From the NCBI GenBank assembly GCA_021234155.1, contig JAJEKV010000032.1, forward strand, positions 4,777,835 to 4,841,834: a stretch of DNA of 64,000 bases, read 5' to 3'. This document shows, piece after piece, positions 11,366 to 22,495 of the stretch. How positions within the stretch are numbered: position 1 is the first letter of the stretch; every line of letters starts with the position of its first letter. This DNA comes from Isoetes taiwanensis. Taxonomy: Eukaryota; Streptophyta; Lycopodiopsida; Isoetales; Isoetaceae. The position numbers were made by a program, and so were the translations under genes. The notes under the pieces are model-generated. The model searched no databases, was not told where the DNA came from, and saw only the letters and a list, made by a program, of their open reading frames with translations.

Positions 11366-11917
11366 AGTAAATTTTTTTTTTCATCCTTCAAAAAAAAAAA
11401 AAAAAAGTTTAAACATTCCTATTGTCATTGAAAATAGTGCATATAGAAACCATACGGAAGTGTGTGTTACAAACTGAGGCCTGAGCATCTGCCAAACATC
11501 ATTCTAAGATCATATCAACTTGGGAAAAGAGGGGAGGTTGGTTTCAAGCAATCAAGGTTTTACTAGTTAAATAGCTATCTAAAAGGTAACATTTGAAAAT
11601 TAATATTATTTATTGCTAACTAAGGCAAGGTGATTACTTTAACATGCAGAGGAAGATCTTAGCTTTTCCATATAATCTTCTATCCTTTGACTCTTCCATT
11701 GAGATAGGTGCACTAGCAAATAAGCTAGAATATAATAATATAGTTTGTTGTTTACATCATTGGAATTGTTGATTGCTGCAAATTGTAGGTTTTTTAGGTA
11801 AAGGATGGCGCATTTAGGGGTGGTTGGCTCACTTTTACGTGGTTCTCCTTTTTATTCTAATATTTGGTACAACTAGAAAGCATATTATTATAATAGTTGG
11901 TACAAAAAAAAAAAAAA
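11366..11917. other. Intergenic with homopolymer runs
   Basis: Holds a T run and an A run close together at about 11371-11407 and an A run at 11905-11920. No gene is visible. The facing T and A runs suggest two retroposon ends meeting, but no body can be recognised. Confidence 0.4.
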
Positions 11918-12560
11918 AGCTACACTAATGTCAAGGGGTCATATTGTCAATCCTATTCCTAAAGAGTTGTTGAGTTTTAGGACGCTACACCAATGTCAAG
12001 TGGCAAGAGGTCTTACACACCTCTTGACATTGGTGTAGCCCCCTTAAAATGCACCAAGCTTTGTCAAAGGGTCATGTTGTCAATTATATTTTTAAAAGAT
12101 AACAAGGGGCCATGTTGTTAATTATATTTCTAAAAGATAAGAATATTTACATTCACAGAGACCACATGGTGCCACGTAGACAGAAGTTGTTGTTTTTATG
12201 AGGCTACACCAATGTCAAGGGTTGTCAATTCTATTCCTAAAAGGTTATTGAGTTTTATGAGTGCACATGACCACTTGAATTGGTGTAGCATTATCAAACT
12301 CAACAACCTTTGTCAAGAGGTCATGTTGTAAGTCTAATCCTAAATGGTTGTTGAGCTTTATGAGGCTACTCCAATGTCAAGAGTTGTAAATTCTATTCTT
12401 AAACAGTTGTTAAGTTTTATAAGTACACATGACCTCTTGACATTGGTGTGGTCTCATAAAATTCAACAACCTTTGTCAAGTGGTCATGTTGTCCGTAAAG
12501 GTTGTTGAGTTTTATGAGGCTACACCAATGTCAAGTGTTGTCAATTCTATCCTGCCCCAT
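11918..12560. repeat. About 160-bp tandem array with internal inverted copies
   Basis: The phrase GCTACACCAATGTCAAG recurs in direct orientation near 11920, 11985, 12193, 12363 and 12519, and its reverse complement CTTGACATTGGTGTAG lies in between (near 12022, 12273 imperfect, and 12438). A TTGTTGAGTTTTATGAGG phrase and TTGTCAATTCTATTCCTAAA accompany it. The last three units are spaced about 160 bases apart. Each unit can fold on itself. It lies just upstream of the NXPE-like gene. Confidence 0.75.
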
Positions 12561-12703
12561 CATTATGAGTGTCCGCTTTGTATAATATTGCACATGACCA
12601 TTGTGGCATGTAGAATATCAACACTCCATATAACAAAGTAGACATGCGTAGACATAAATGATTTGTAGGGTTCTCCTTAATTTTTGTGGAATGATGCCCT
12701 GGG

Positions 12704-14569
12704 ATGCTCATTCTTAGTAGCATTATCTCTCTACTAATCATGGGTATTTTTCAGCAAGTGTCACAATGGTGTTCAAAGAAAACTAGCTGTGGTGCCTTCC
12801 GAGTGTTGCTATTTGTGCTTTGTATTGTAACTACACCATTGTTTGTTTGGATTTTGAATGAGCCAATCCATCCTCTAATTCATGCATTTATACTTGAAAG
12901 AGAAGCTAACCCCATGATCCAACCTATCATTTATACATTGGGATTTCCTCGTGTGAATGATACAGATAAATTATTGGTACAAGTGAATGAAAATGGCAAC
13001 AAATCATGCCACAACATGAATACTATATATGCTAATTTCTTTGGGCTTCCTCGCCCAATAAGTGGCTCACAAATTACTCTTTCTACTGATGAAGTGCATG
13101 AATTTTATATCATTTCTTATGGAAATGGCAGTAGAAGGTGTAATGGAGGAGATTTTTATGAGACAGATCTGTCAGGTGATTACTTACAATCCCAAAATAT
13201 CATTTGAATATTGGTTGTCTTTTAAATATTATTTGAGATTGTATATTTGTCTATTTCTATTCTTTCCTTTGTTTGGAAGAAATTTAACTTTTTGATAATA
13301 GTGACCTAACCAATTGATCATTCCAAACACGTCACTTTGCAATTTCACCGTTCTCTAACATTATTTTCTTAAATGTTTGCAGGACCAAACTGGAAATCTA
13401 GGCCTCCAATTGAAGATCTTGGAGATGGAGCTTATGGTGTGAAGTTATTTGTAGATAGTAGATTTGAAGGGCTTTATCTGTTTACAGCAATCTTGCTTTT
13501 CTCCAATTTCCATGGTTTGGAAGGTCCCACAGAAAACTGGATGCAGAACAAGACTCTGATCACATTAGAGATAGAATTTAAATCAACAATACAAAAATCT
13601 CAACATGGCTCCTCTTTACACCTCTGTAATCACAGAGATTTTAGGCAGAAAGAATGGACTGGTAGATGGAATAGAATCAGAGGAAATGAGACATGCAATT
13701 TTGACAGTAGAGGCCGGAGCATATGCATCCCACATGAGGAGCAATGCCAAGACTTGTGGTGCAAAGGATCTGTGGGAGTATTAGAGAGTAATGGATGGGT
13801 TTATTCTACCCATTGTAAGTTTCAAATATGGACTAAAGATGAAGCATGGCAATGCCTGAATCACAAGTGGCTCTTCTTTTGGGGAGATTCGAACCACCAA
13901 GATACCATAAGGAACTTCCTCAACTTTATATTAGATGGCAATTATGTTGAAGCTCCTCGTAATTTAGAAAGAAATGTTACAGATCCAAATGATTCTACAC
14001 GTAGCTTTAGGATCACCAGTCTTTTCAATGGCCATCCTGAGGTGAATTCAGATCACTTGGGATTGGATACTATTAAAGATCCTAGGCATCAAGAAACATT
14101 AAAGAGGATTTTTACCCCTCAAGAAGCTCCTGATGTTGCAATCTTAAATTCTGGCCTGCATGATGGCATGCGTTTTCTAGGATTAGCGCCATTTATTCAA
14201 GCTGCAGAGTTTACCTCTAATTTTTTGCATGCTCTTTGGATGAACACTACTAAAAGACCTTTGATCATATACAGATCTACAGTTTCTCCAGCTGGGGCTT
14301 CAAGGCAAATGCCTTCCAATCCACACAAAATGGAGGCATATAACAGAGTGTTCAGGGAACAACTTTTGAAGAGATTCCCTAATATGAGGATGGTGGATGC
14401 CTATGATATGACATTTCCATGGCATTATGACCATTGCTGTAGTGATGGAGGACATTATGGGAGGCCTCCTTCTCTGGGCTATTGGTATGGAAAATTTGGG
14501 CACATGTATTTTGTAGATGTAATGTTGGGACATGTGTTGTTGAATGCAATATGCCCTTCGTCCTATTAA
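12704..14569 (+). CDS. NXPE/PC-esterase-like type II membrane protein, 2 exons, 552 aa
   Basis: Exons 12704-13175 and 13383-14569; the intron has a CAG-GTGATT donor and a TTTGCAG acceptor, and the join gives SGPNWKSRPP in frame. Residues 31-51 form a membrane anchor after a short basic N terminus, so a Golgi or secretory type II protein is likely. The C-terminal half reads as an SGNH-like hydrolase of the PC-esterase/NXPE fold: GDSN at about 325-328 (nucleophile serine), NSGLHD at 413-418, and D512-G-G-H515 as the catalytic pair. Cysteines in the middle (CNHRD, CNFDS, CQDLWC) fit a lumenal domain. Family knowledge suggests acyl-ester chemistry on a glycan or wall polymer; the substrate is unknown. 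A start at Met13 is a possible alternative. The gene looks intact. Confidence 0.8.
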
Positions 14570-14825
14570 AAGGTATATTATTATATAACATAAGTAAAAT
14601 TTACTACTAGCATTTCGCTATTCATTACAAAATTAGAATCTCACTCCTATATGTAATCCATGGATTATACTTCAAATTATGTAGATTTAATATTTATACT
14701 AGTAATGGTGCCCAGCATTGCTGGGCATAAGTTGGGAACCTGTGTGGATGGAAACCTGTTCATCTCAGACTTCTTTTCATAAATTTAATATAATAAAAAC
14801 TAAGTCCAGCATTGCTGGGCTATAA
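14570..14825. repeat. Two copies of a GCCCAGCATTGCTGGGC palindrome
   Basis: A perfect 17-bp palindrome lies at 14710-14726 and a near copy (core CCAGCATTGCTGG, 14806-14818) 94 bases on, separated by AT-rich DNA. The second copy abuts the pyrimidine tract. They could be the edges of a small element or a bound dyad; no further evidence. Confidence 0.6.
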
Positions 14826-16352
14826 TAGGTTTTTGTGTTTTCGACACCCTTCCTCTTTCCTTTGTTTTTTGCTCTATCTCACATTTCAGTTTTTCATCAT
14901 TCTCTTACGCACTTTCTTTTTCTCTTTTCCTTTTTTTCTATTTTCCATACACGTCTTCTTTTTCCCTTTCCCCCTTCTCCCTCCCCTTCCATTCCCATCC
15001 CTTTTCCTTTTTCCTTTTTCCCTTTTGCTTTTTCTGATGGACTTTTTCCCTTCCCTTTTCAGTCTTCCCCCTTTCTTCCTAATTTTTCCGTGACCTTTTT
15101 TCCTTTCCCTTTCCTTTTCCCTTTCCCTTTCCCTTTCCCTTTCCCTTTTCCCATGCCATTTTTTGTTTCTTTTTCACGTGCCCCCTTTCTTCCTTTTTGC
15201 ACCCTATTCCTCTTTATCCCATCCCCTCCGTTTTCCATTTCTCTCTCCCCGTTTTCTTGTACCTTTTTTGCTTTTCCTCCTCCCCTTTCCATCTCCCTTT
15301 TCCTTTTCCTTCTTTCATCCTTTCTGCACCCATTTTTCTTTTTTGTCGTGCCTTTTCCCATTTCCCTTTCCCCTTCCTTTTTCTTTTCTCTTTCCCTTTC
15401 CCTTTTCCCATGCTTTTTTCCATTTCTTCTTTCCCACCTTTTGTACGTGCCGTTTTTTCTCCTTTCCTCACCCTCTTCTCCTTTTCCAATTTTCCCTTTC
15501 CCTATCTCCCCCCCCTCCCCCTTTTTTTCTTTTTTCTTTTTCCCTTGCTCTCTTTCCCTTTCCTTACCCTTTGCCTCTTCCATTTTTCTCGTGCTCTTTT
15601 CCTCTTCCTCTTTACCCTTTTTTCTCTCCCTTTTCATCACGCCTCCCTTTTCCTTTTTCCTTTGCCTTCCTTTTTCATCCCTTCTCCTTTTCCATGTGGC
15701 CTTTTTCCCTTTCCTTTCCCCCTTCCTTTCCCATTTCTCTTTTCATTTTTCTTTCCGCATACTTTTTTTCATTCCTTTTTCCTCACCTTCTTTTACGTGC
15801 GTCTTTTCCTCCTTTCCTACCCTCTTTCCCTTTTCCCTTTTTCCATTTCCCTATCCCCCTTTTTCTTTTTCCTTTCCCCTTTCCCATGTTTTTTTCCCTT
15901 TCTTTTTTTCTTTTCCTCACCCTTTTCCTGTCAATTTTTTCCCATGCCCTTTCCCTTTTTCTCTTTTCCATTTTCCTCTCCTGTTTCCTTATGCCCTTTT
16001 CCCCTTCCTTTTTCCTCTTTTTGCCTCCTTTTTCGTTTTTCTTTTCCCTTTTTGTTTTCCCATATATTTTTTCGTCTCTCCACCATTTTTCTCTTCTACT
16101 TTTTCCCTTCCCTTTTCCTTCTTTCCTCACCCCTTCCCTCTTTTCCTTTTTCCATTGCCCTTTTTCTCTTCCTTTTTCTATTCTATTCTATTCTTTTCTT
16201 TTATGTTATTTTTTCATTTTTCTCTTTCCTCACCCCTTTTCCTCTTCCCCCTTTTCCCATGCCTTTTTTCCCTTCCCCTTTTCCCTTTCCCTCTTCTCCT
16301 TTTTTTGTGCCTTTTTACCCTTCATTTTCCCCTTTCGTCCTCTCTTTTCCTC
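14826..16352. repeat. 1.5-kb polypyrimidine tract (C/T on the plus strand)
   Basis: Nearly every base on the plus strand is C or T for about 1.5 kb, built from CCCTTTT- and CCCTTTCC-like words, with a clean (CCCTTT)n stretch at about 15105-15150. Rare purines sit in a few recurring words: CCATGCC, ACGTGCC and TTTCCTCACC (near 15464, 15777, 15912, 16124 and 16226). Because TAA, TAG and TGA all need purines, long open frames in several phases follow automatically and are not genes. Such mirror-like purine/pyrimidine DNA is known to be able to form triplex (H-DNA). Confidence 0.9.
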
Positions 16353-18075
16353 TTAAGAGATCGAAGCAATAACCAATCACACTGGTGGGAAGTCATGCGA
16401 TAAATCTTGGCCTTTAGATGTAATCTGATAATCTGAGCCATCTAAATTAGGCCTGGTCCAATACTTACGGTAAAACTTTATAATATAAAGATTGAATTTC
16501 ATGTAATTATAACTACAAGAGAATTTCATGTTGATCAACCTATATGTAGCAAAATAACAGGGAGTTCCAGGGGGATTTGATATGATATAATTCCTAAAAC
16601 TGTAGACCATATCCCTAAAATTATTCAATGGGTTGTTACAAAAAAAAAAAAAAAAACCCAGCCTGAACTAGTAAACCTAGACCAGACATCTGCCTCAGTC
16701 AATCCCTTGGCAGTATTATCTTCCTACTACCAGTATGAGCATTTCTGGCATAATATCCTTTTACCCATTTTTACTTGTGCATTCTTGTAGTTTCAGCCAA
16801 TATAGCATTTGGTCATCCATATTATTTCAATAAAAATACTATTCTTATCATTAATATCTCGTCAATATTTAAGCATTTCAGTATGTATTGATCATAGATC
16901 GTTGCAATAAGCATTTATCCAATAAGACTCCTGTTGATCCAATATTTGGAGACTAATGTAGCAAATAGTATTTTAATTACAAGTTTGATCTTTCCTAGTC
17001 ACAGACTCTTGCTAGAAAGCAAAGCTAAAATAATAATATTCTAAAAGAACCCGTTTATGTGATGCCTTTGTCAATGTGAACTTCTTAGTGACAAGCTTCA
17101 GCAAAAAAGTGAGCAAGATCTCCATCATTCTTCCAGCCAAATCCAACTACAAAAGCAAAGGGAACAATGGGAAGAAAATCCCGTACATGCAGCCAATCAG
17201 TACCCTGTTAGCGTAAAAACGGTATCAGGGCAAGGGCCAAAAGGTACATTGGGATTTTCAGCTCTTCCCTGATTACCCATTGTGCCTCTTGCCCTGCCAG
17301 TTAGAAAAGTCTAAAAGAATGAACAGAGAATAAAATGCAACTGCATAGACATCTGTCAGCCATTAATGCACACATTTTACATGACATTTAGAACATGGTT
17401 TCGATCAGAATAGAACAAGAATGTAATGTTTTTTGTTCGAAAATGAAACAATAGCATTGGTAGAGTATACTCATCGAAAAAGCTACATGCAATAGGCATT
17501 TTCAAATGCAATAAATTACCTATTTGCAGATCTGCCAAACCACAATTTGCATGTGGTACATTTAAATTATAAGGTCATAAGCTTTAACATGTATTAGATC
17601 CAGTAAATTATTATGCTACTGGAATAAACCTTTAGACAGTAAAGAATCAAAGCTTTCTAGAAAAAAGAGAATCATATTGTTCATAAGAACCTGTTGTTTG
17701 GATTCGTCCATATTTTTAGTGCCGATTTTGAGGAAATTCAGGTGCAGTATCTGCCAAGTATTTGCCAAGCTGTGTATACTCCTGGCATTTTGTTTTGTAT
17801 TTCTGCTACAGAACTTAGGTGTAACGTTTCTAAATGAAGATGAAACATTGCTCATGTGAACCAAGCTCTTGATATGAACAAAAAGAAATAAGGCACCATC
17901 AATCTCTTTCGGGTGTTTTCAGATGAATACGAATAAGTATCGGATCTATCCTTGTATACTGGCAGGACAAATCGCTGGAATAATGCAGCTTCGCCTTAAA
18001 GCTCTGCTATCAAATCAACGCTACCTTAGAGCTCTGCTACCGAACTGCATTTGCTTCATATTGAGCTTTTCGTTG
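16353..18075. other. Intergenic, no firm gene
   Basis: An A run at about 16640-16656 could be the tail of a short retroposon lying to its left, but no body is recognisable. Between 17600 and 17870 a minus-strand frame of 82 codons is open without recognisable content. Nothing else stands out. Confidence 0.4.
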
Positions 18076-18330
18076 TTAAGAACTTTTCCCTTTTTTTTGC
18101 TGCAAAAATCTCATGACGTCAAAAGCCTGAACTGGCTTCCCTGCTTTTCTCCGTCGGAAATGCAGCTCCTTCTTATGGTCGTAGTCTCCAAAGACATGGA
18201 TATCTGGAAATCCATCTGGAACCAAATATATCCGTTTTCCAGGCTTGTCGCCTTGGCCATCAGCTGCAACATTTACTGGCACCAACAAAATAGGGCGCCT
18301 TCGAGTATCGGCTCCCAGAACAGAGCATTT
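18076..18330 (-). other. Candidate exon of an unknown plant protein
   Basis: A minus-strand frame reads through about 80 codons with clear protein-like composition: a PILLVPVNVAADG stretch, then GKRIYLVPDGFPDI and a basic tail with RRRK and QQKKGK. It follows an acceptor-like ATATAG. I do not recognise the family, and flanking exons could not be traced, so it may be part of a real split gene or a remnant. Confidence 0.3.
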
Positions 18331-19116
18331 CTATATCTGTTATTTCCATAGCTGGCAGAATACAGTAGCCGCTCCAGAGCATGCAAACTAGGGCAACCCA
18401 AAAAGCCCTAAACTTTAGTCTTTTGATAAGTATTGGATATTGGCAATGTAAATCATGGATTTTGAGCCTAGCACATCTTGACTTCATAGGGAACCATTGC
18501 CCTTGCAGTTCTCTAGAGAGCTCTTGAACATTATGTGTAGAGCTCTTATAAATCAATGCCTAAAAGAAATACATCATTCCAATATTTCATAATGGTAAAT
18601 GTGCAACAAATGTAATAAATGAAATGGCCATGTTTAAACCTCCATGGTATATGACAAGGTTTACAACACATAATAATTGCACACCCTTTATCATTGCCAT
18701 AAAGTCTCCTACTGGATGTTTGCCTTAGAATTGACAACAAAAGACTAACATGCCTTGCTCAGTTGTCCAGTTGTATAGCCAGCAAAATTGCCATAATTCC
18801 AATAAAAAAAACCCTACCACCTACCGTGGAATGAGGGTAAACGCACCTTGATAGTATCAATCTGTGACCATGGGGAGAGCTAACCCCCACTGCCACAGCA
18901 GGGGTTAAGCCTCATCCCATAATTTAAAGCTTAAGAGAATTATATGTTTAGAACATACCTTGATTATCAAGTTTTCCAAAAACTATAGCTGCACTGTCCT
19001 ATCATATGTATGGCCAATAGGCATGACATAAATATAGTAGGCCAAACAACTACCACTATCTTTGTACCACTATTAGGCACATGCAGGCCATATCTGATAA
19101 TTCTCCAATTCCAAGA
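18331..19116. other. Intergenic, no gene seen
   Basis: Short overlapping frames only; AT-rich; no repeat or RNA recognised. Confidence 0.45.
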
Positions 19117-19267
19117 ATTGAAAAATGAATAGCCAACTGGCATAAACTATAAAGTGAACTGGCATAAGTATAGTGTCAAGCCACATGGCTAATTGAAAAA
19201 TGTACAACCAACCGGCATAAACTATAGAGCCAAATGGCATACGTATAGTGTCGAGCCTCATGGCCAA
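19117..19267. repeat. 75-bp tandem duplication
   Basis: Two direct copies begin with ATTGAAAAATG at 19117 and 19192 and share CCGGCATAAACTATA-like and TAGTGTC words. The period of 75 is a multiple of three, which is why a minus-strand frame stays open through both. It lies immediately before the LINE-E remnant. Confidence 0.7.
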
Positions 19268-19315
19268 TCTCATCTTGTCCACATTTGCAAGTTTCCATAA
19301 GATCATAGCGTCCAC

Positions 19316-20290
19316 TTGCAAAGTCTGCACAATCTAATGTCCCATGCGGTGGTATGTCATTTCACTGGTCAGTTCCTTGATCTCAAGAGGATGGGATTTT
19401 GGTTGAAACAACATCTGCAAAAGTTGGGATTGCCTCCGCATGAGTCCCTGAAAGTTTTGGATAGGCAAAACAATTATTTCTTAGTGATGTTCGGGTCGCC
19501 TATTGCTGTTCATAAACTAGTGGAGCGTGGAGTGGATCGTTTGTGGGGACATTATCTCTTGTATCAGGTATACACCTCTGGATTTCTTCCTAATAAGTCT
19601 GGTGCACGTCGTATGCCCTGCTGGTTTGCATTGGAGGACTTCCCAGTTGAGTTGTAGGTTCCAGACTTCTTGGTCTCCATTGCCAATGGATTAGGGTTGC
19701 ACCTTGCTCATTCGATTACCAATGGTCCTCGTATTTGTATTTCCCTTCCTGCTGAGGCTTCCCTCCCCAAGTCTGTGGTCGTTAAAAGTGGTCCACTCTT
19801 TTTTAAATATAAATTATCTTTGCTTAACGGCCTAGAGCTTGCCAATATGTTTCCTGATGTTGAGGCCTTTTCTGCTTATCGTGTGCGCAGACCCTCCATT
19901 CCCATCCCTCCTCCTGCTTCTGTCTCCCCTACTTCTACTTCCCCTGCTGCCATCCCTATTCCAGCCGCTCCTGCACCTATCCTTGCCATCACCCCTTCTT
20001 CGTCTTCTACCCCAGCCATTGGCACACTCCCCGCAGCCCATAATTGTCTTCCTTCTGACCAGCAAGAGAGGCTGGACATGATTGCACGCAAGCAAGAGCG
20101 CATTGAAGAAGAATGGTCCATTGCCTGCATGAAAAAAGCCGCTCGGAGGAGGAATAGCTTCGCACCACAACCTTCTGCATCTGCTTCCCCCAACCCTGTT
20201 GAGCCAACTCTCCTCACCACTGTCACTACGCGTCCTATAGCATCGCAGCCAAATTGGGCTGATCAAGTGGAGAATGAGTCTCATATATAA
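19316..20290 (+). pseudogene. LINE-E ORF1 (DUF4283-like, nucleic-acid-binding)
   Basis: Two frames (19316-19657 and 19670-20290) together form an ORF1-like protein. The first ends in the signature of plant LINE/gag DUF4283 domains: a YTSGFLPN block, then MPCWFALEDFPVEL. The second continues that domain with GLHLAHSITNGPRICI and goes into a long proline/serine/alanine-rich linker and a short basic helix (KKAARRRNS). A stop at 19655-19657 separates the two frames. No zinc knuckle is visible. In plant LINEs this protein binds the element RNA. Confidence 0.7.
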
Positions 20291-20350
20291 GTTGATATGG
20301 ACTTAGAACATCCTCCACATCCACCTGATCAATGAAGTTAATCTCCTGGC

Positions 20351-21030
20351 ATGTGCGGGGGGGTTGCCTCCTCCCCTACTAAAAGGAGCAGGTTGTCCAT
20401 GGCCCTGACTAGGTGGGACTCGGATTTCATTTGTTTGCAAGACCATAAATGCAAGAAAGAGGATGCCTACAAAGTTGCTGCAGTAATCAATAGGCAGTAC
20501 AATGTTCTGGTGGCGGCCGCAGACTCGGCAAAGGTTGGTGTCCTTACAGCATGGAGGAGGAAAATTCCAGTGTCATTTACTCAGGTTGACAGATTTGGCC
20601 GGTGGATCATAGTCAAGTGGTTTGATAAAGGGCAAGAATGGGGATTGATTAATGTGTATGCGCATAATCGACCACAGGCGCATTGTGGGCTTCTTTGCGT
20701 TCCAAATTACTGAGGTTGGGCTCCCCTGTTGCATGGATTATGGTGGGTGATTTTAACATGGTTGAGCTTGAGCAAGACAGATGTGGCAGAGGTGCAGAGA
20801 TAGTGCAGGGTTTTGAACGGGAGCAATGGCACCGCTTAATGCAAGATTGTGGCTTCATAGAAGTTGAGGGTCCCTCAAGTTTTACTTGGTGTAATGGCTG
20901 GTTGGGTGGTGGTAGAGCATATGCAAGACATGATAGAGGCTACTATAATACTTTGGCAGCAACCCTGTTGCCTGCTTTTCATCGTGAGAACCTGTTGAAT
21001 ACTATGATTTCTGACCATAATCCACAGTAA
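20351..21030 (+). pseudogene. LINE-E endonuclease domain (EEP fold)
   Basis: Frames 20351-20713 and 20683-21030 carry apurinic-endonuclease-like motifs in order: ICLQDHK (the metal-binding Gln/Glu region), WGLINVYAHN, then VGDFNM (metal/catalytic Asp and Asn) and a C-terminal SDHNPQ (catalytic Asp-His). The usual first Glu is replaced in this copy (LQDHK rather than LQETK), and a frameshift lies between the two frames. It would nick the target DNA to prime reverse transcription. Confidence 0.75.
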
Positions 21031-21048
21031 ATCACTTGCTCTCATACG

Positions 21049-22495
21049 GTGGTGCATGCTGCCTCTAAGATATATTTCAAGCTGAATACATTTTTCTTGA
21101 AGGATGATGATTTTGTGGCAGGCTGTAGACAGGCATGGTTCACTTCTTTCTCTCGACACAGGGGCATGGCAGGTATTGTTGATGCTCTCGCTGCTGTGAA
21201 GTCTTTTGCTAAAGGTTGGGGTCGTGAACGGGCTTCTGCTAACCGGAGCCTTCTGCTGGCTCTTTATCGACAACTTGAAGCATGCAGGTCTGTTGCCCCA
21301 TCAGATGGTCATGTGGAGAAGCAAATTTTCTGTAGCATTCGGCAGATGGAATCTGAACAGGTGCACTTTGCTCGCATTAAAGCTGGGTTGCAATGGTTCA
21401 AGGAGGGAGACCGGTGCACAGGTTTTTTCTTCAGAGCTGCCAAAACAAGAAAGCTAGCTGCATCTCTTCAGTCTCTGCAGATTCAGGATGGGCGTGTTGT
21501 TTCAGATCCAGCGGAGCTTAGAGGCTTTTTGCATAATCACTTTTCAGCTTTCTTCACTGCTCGGCGTCTTCCCTTTCAGTGATTTTCAAGCGACCTTGCT
21601 TGCTAAGGTTGATCCTATAGTCACCAATGAGCAAAGGGCCACTTTAGAGGCTGAGATCAGCCAGAATGATTTAGCTGAGGCCACATTTTCTCTCAAGAGG
21701 GGCAAGTGTCCGGGTCTTGATGGTATTCCAGTGGAGTTTTTCCAGGAGTATTGGGATTGGCTTGGTGCAGATGTGTATGATGCTTTCAGGGATTTTAAAA
21801 AGACGAGGCACTGGACAAAATCCTCAACTCGTTTGCATCTCCCTTATTCCAAAATGTAAGGATCCCTCTTCCATTTCAGATTGGCGCCCCATTACTTTGT
21901 TGTCCTCAGTGTACAAGATCTTTGCTAAAGCTTTTGCTCAGAAGCTCTGTGGCGTGCTTACTGAGTCCATCTCTTCCACACCACAATGGGTTTCTTGCCT
22001 CACGGGTGTATCTTGAATAATGTGGCGGCAAAGATATGAGGGTCTCTATTGGGCTAGAATGCATGGTTACCCCATTGTATACTTGAAGCTAGATTTTGCA
22101 AAAGCATATGACGGTGTTGGACTGGAGTTTCTGGAGCGATTACCTTTTACGCCTTGGTTTTGGTGCTCGCCGGTTAATGATGTTATGAAACTTCATTATT
22201 ACGCTTTCGTTCTTCATCCTTTTCAAGGAGAACCATCAACATTTTTTCGGGGACGGGCGTGGCATTATCGCCCTTTGGCACCGCTTTTTTTACAATTGTG
22301 GCAGAGATTCTTTCTCAGGTATTCTCTCTTGCAGTGCAGGAAGGCATCCTGCATGGTCTTCCCATGAATAATGGTTCACAAGAGATCTGCAATCAGTATG
22401 CAGATGACACTGTCTTGTTCTTAGTGGCTGATGAGCAGAATTTGCAGAATGCCATTTCCTTGTTGGACAGTTTCTCTTTGCCTTCTGGTATCTAG
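21049..22495 (+). pseudogene. LINE-E reverse transcriptase core
   Basis: Spread over frames 21049-21582, 21488-21859, 21717-22016, 22020-22367 and 22259-22495 because of several frameshifts. In order: a W..EGDR..GFFFR block, the finger motif KCPGLDGIPVEFF, WRPITLLSSVYKI, the palm motif YLKLDFAKAYDGV (first catalytic Asp) and QYADDTVLF (catalytic YADD box). This order is that of L1-clade plant LINE reverse transcriptases. The copy cannot make one continuous enzyme. Confidence 0.85.

Noticed and set aside
14835-16403. Open frames of 522, 397 and 391 codons on the plus strand and long GK-rich frames on the minus strand
   Set aside because: The strand contains almost no purines, so stop codons cannot occur. 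The frames overlap in all phases and encode only F/P/S/L or G/K/E/R low-complexity strings.
19670-20284. Minus-strand 150-, 116- and 66-codon frames over LINE-E ORF1
   Set aside because: Antisense to the proline-rich linker of ORF1, whose composition lacks stops on the opposite strand.
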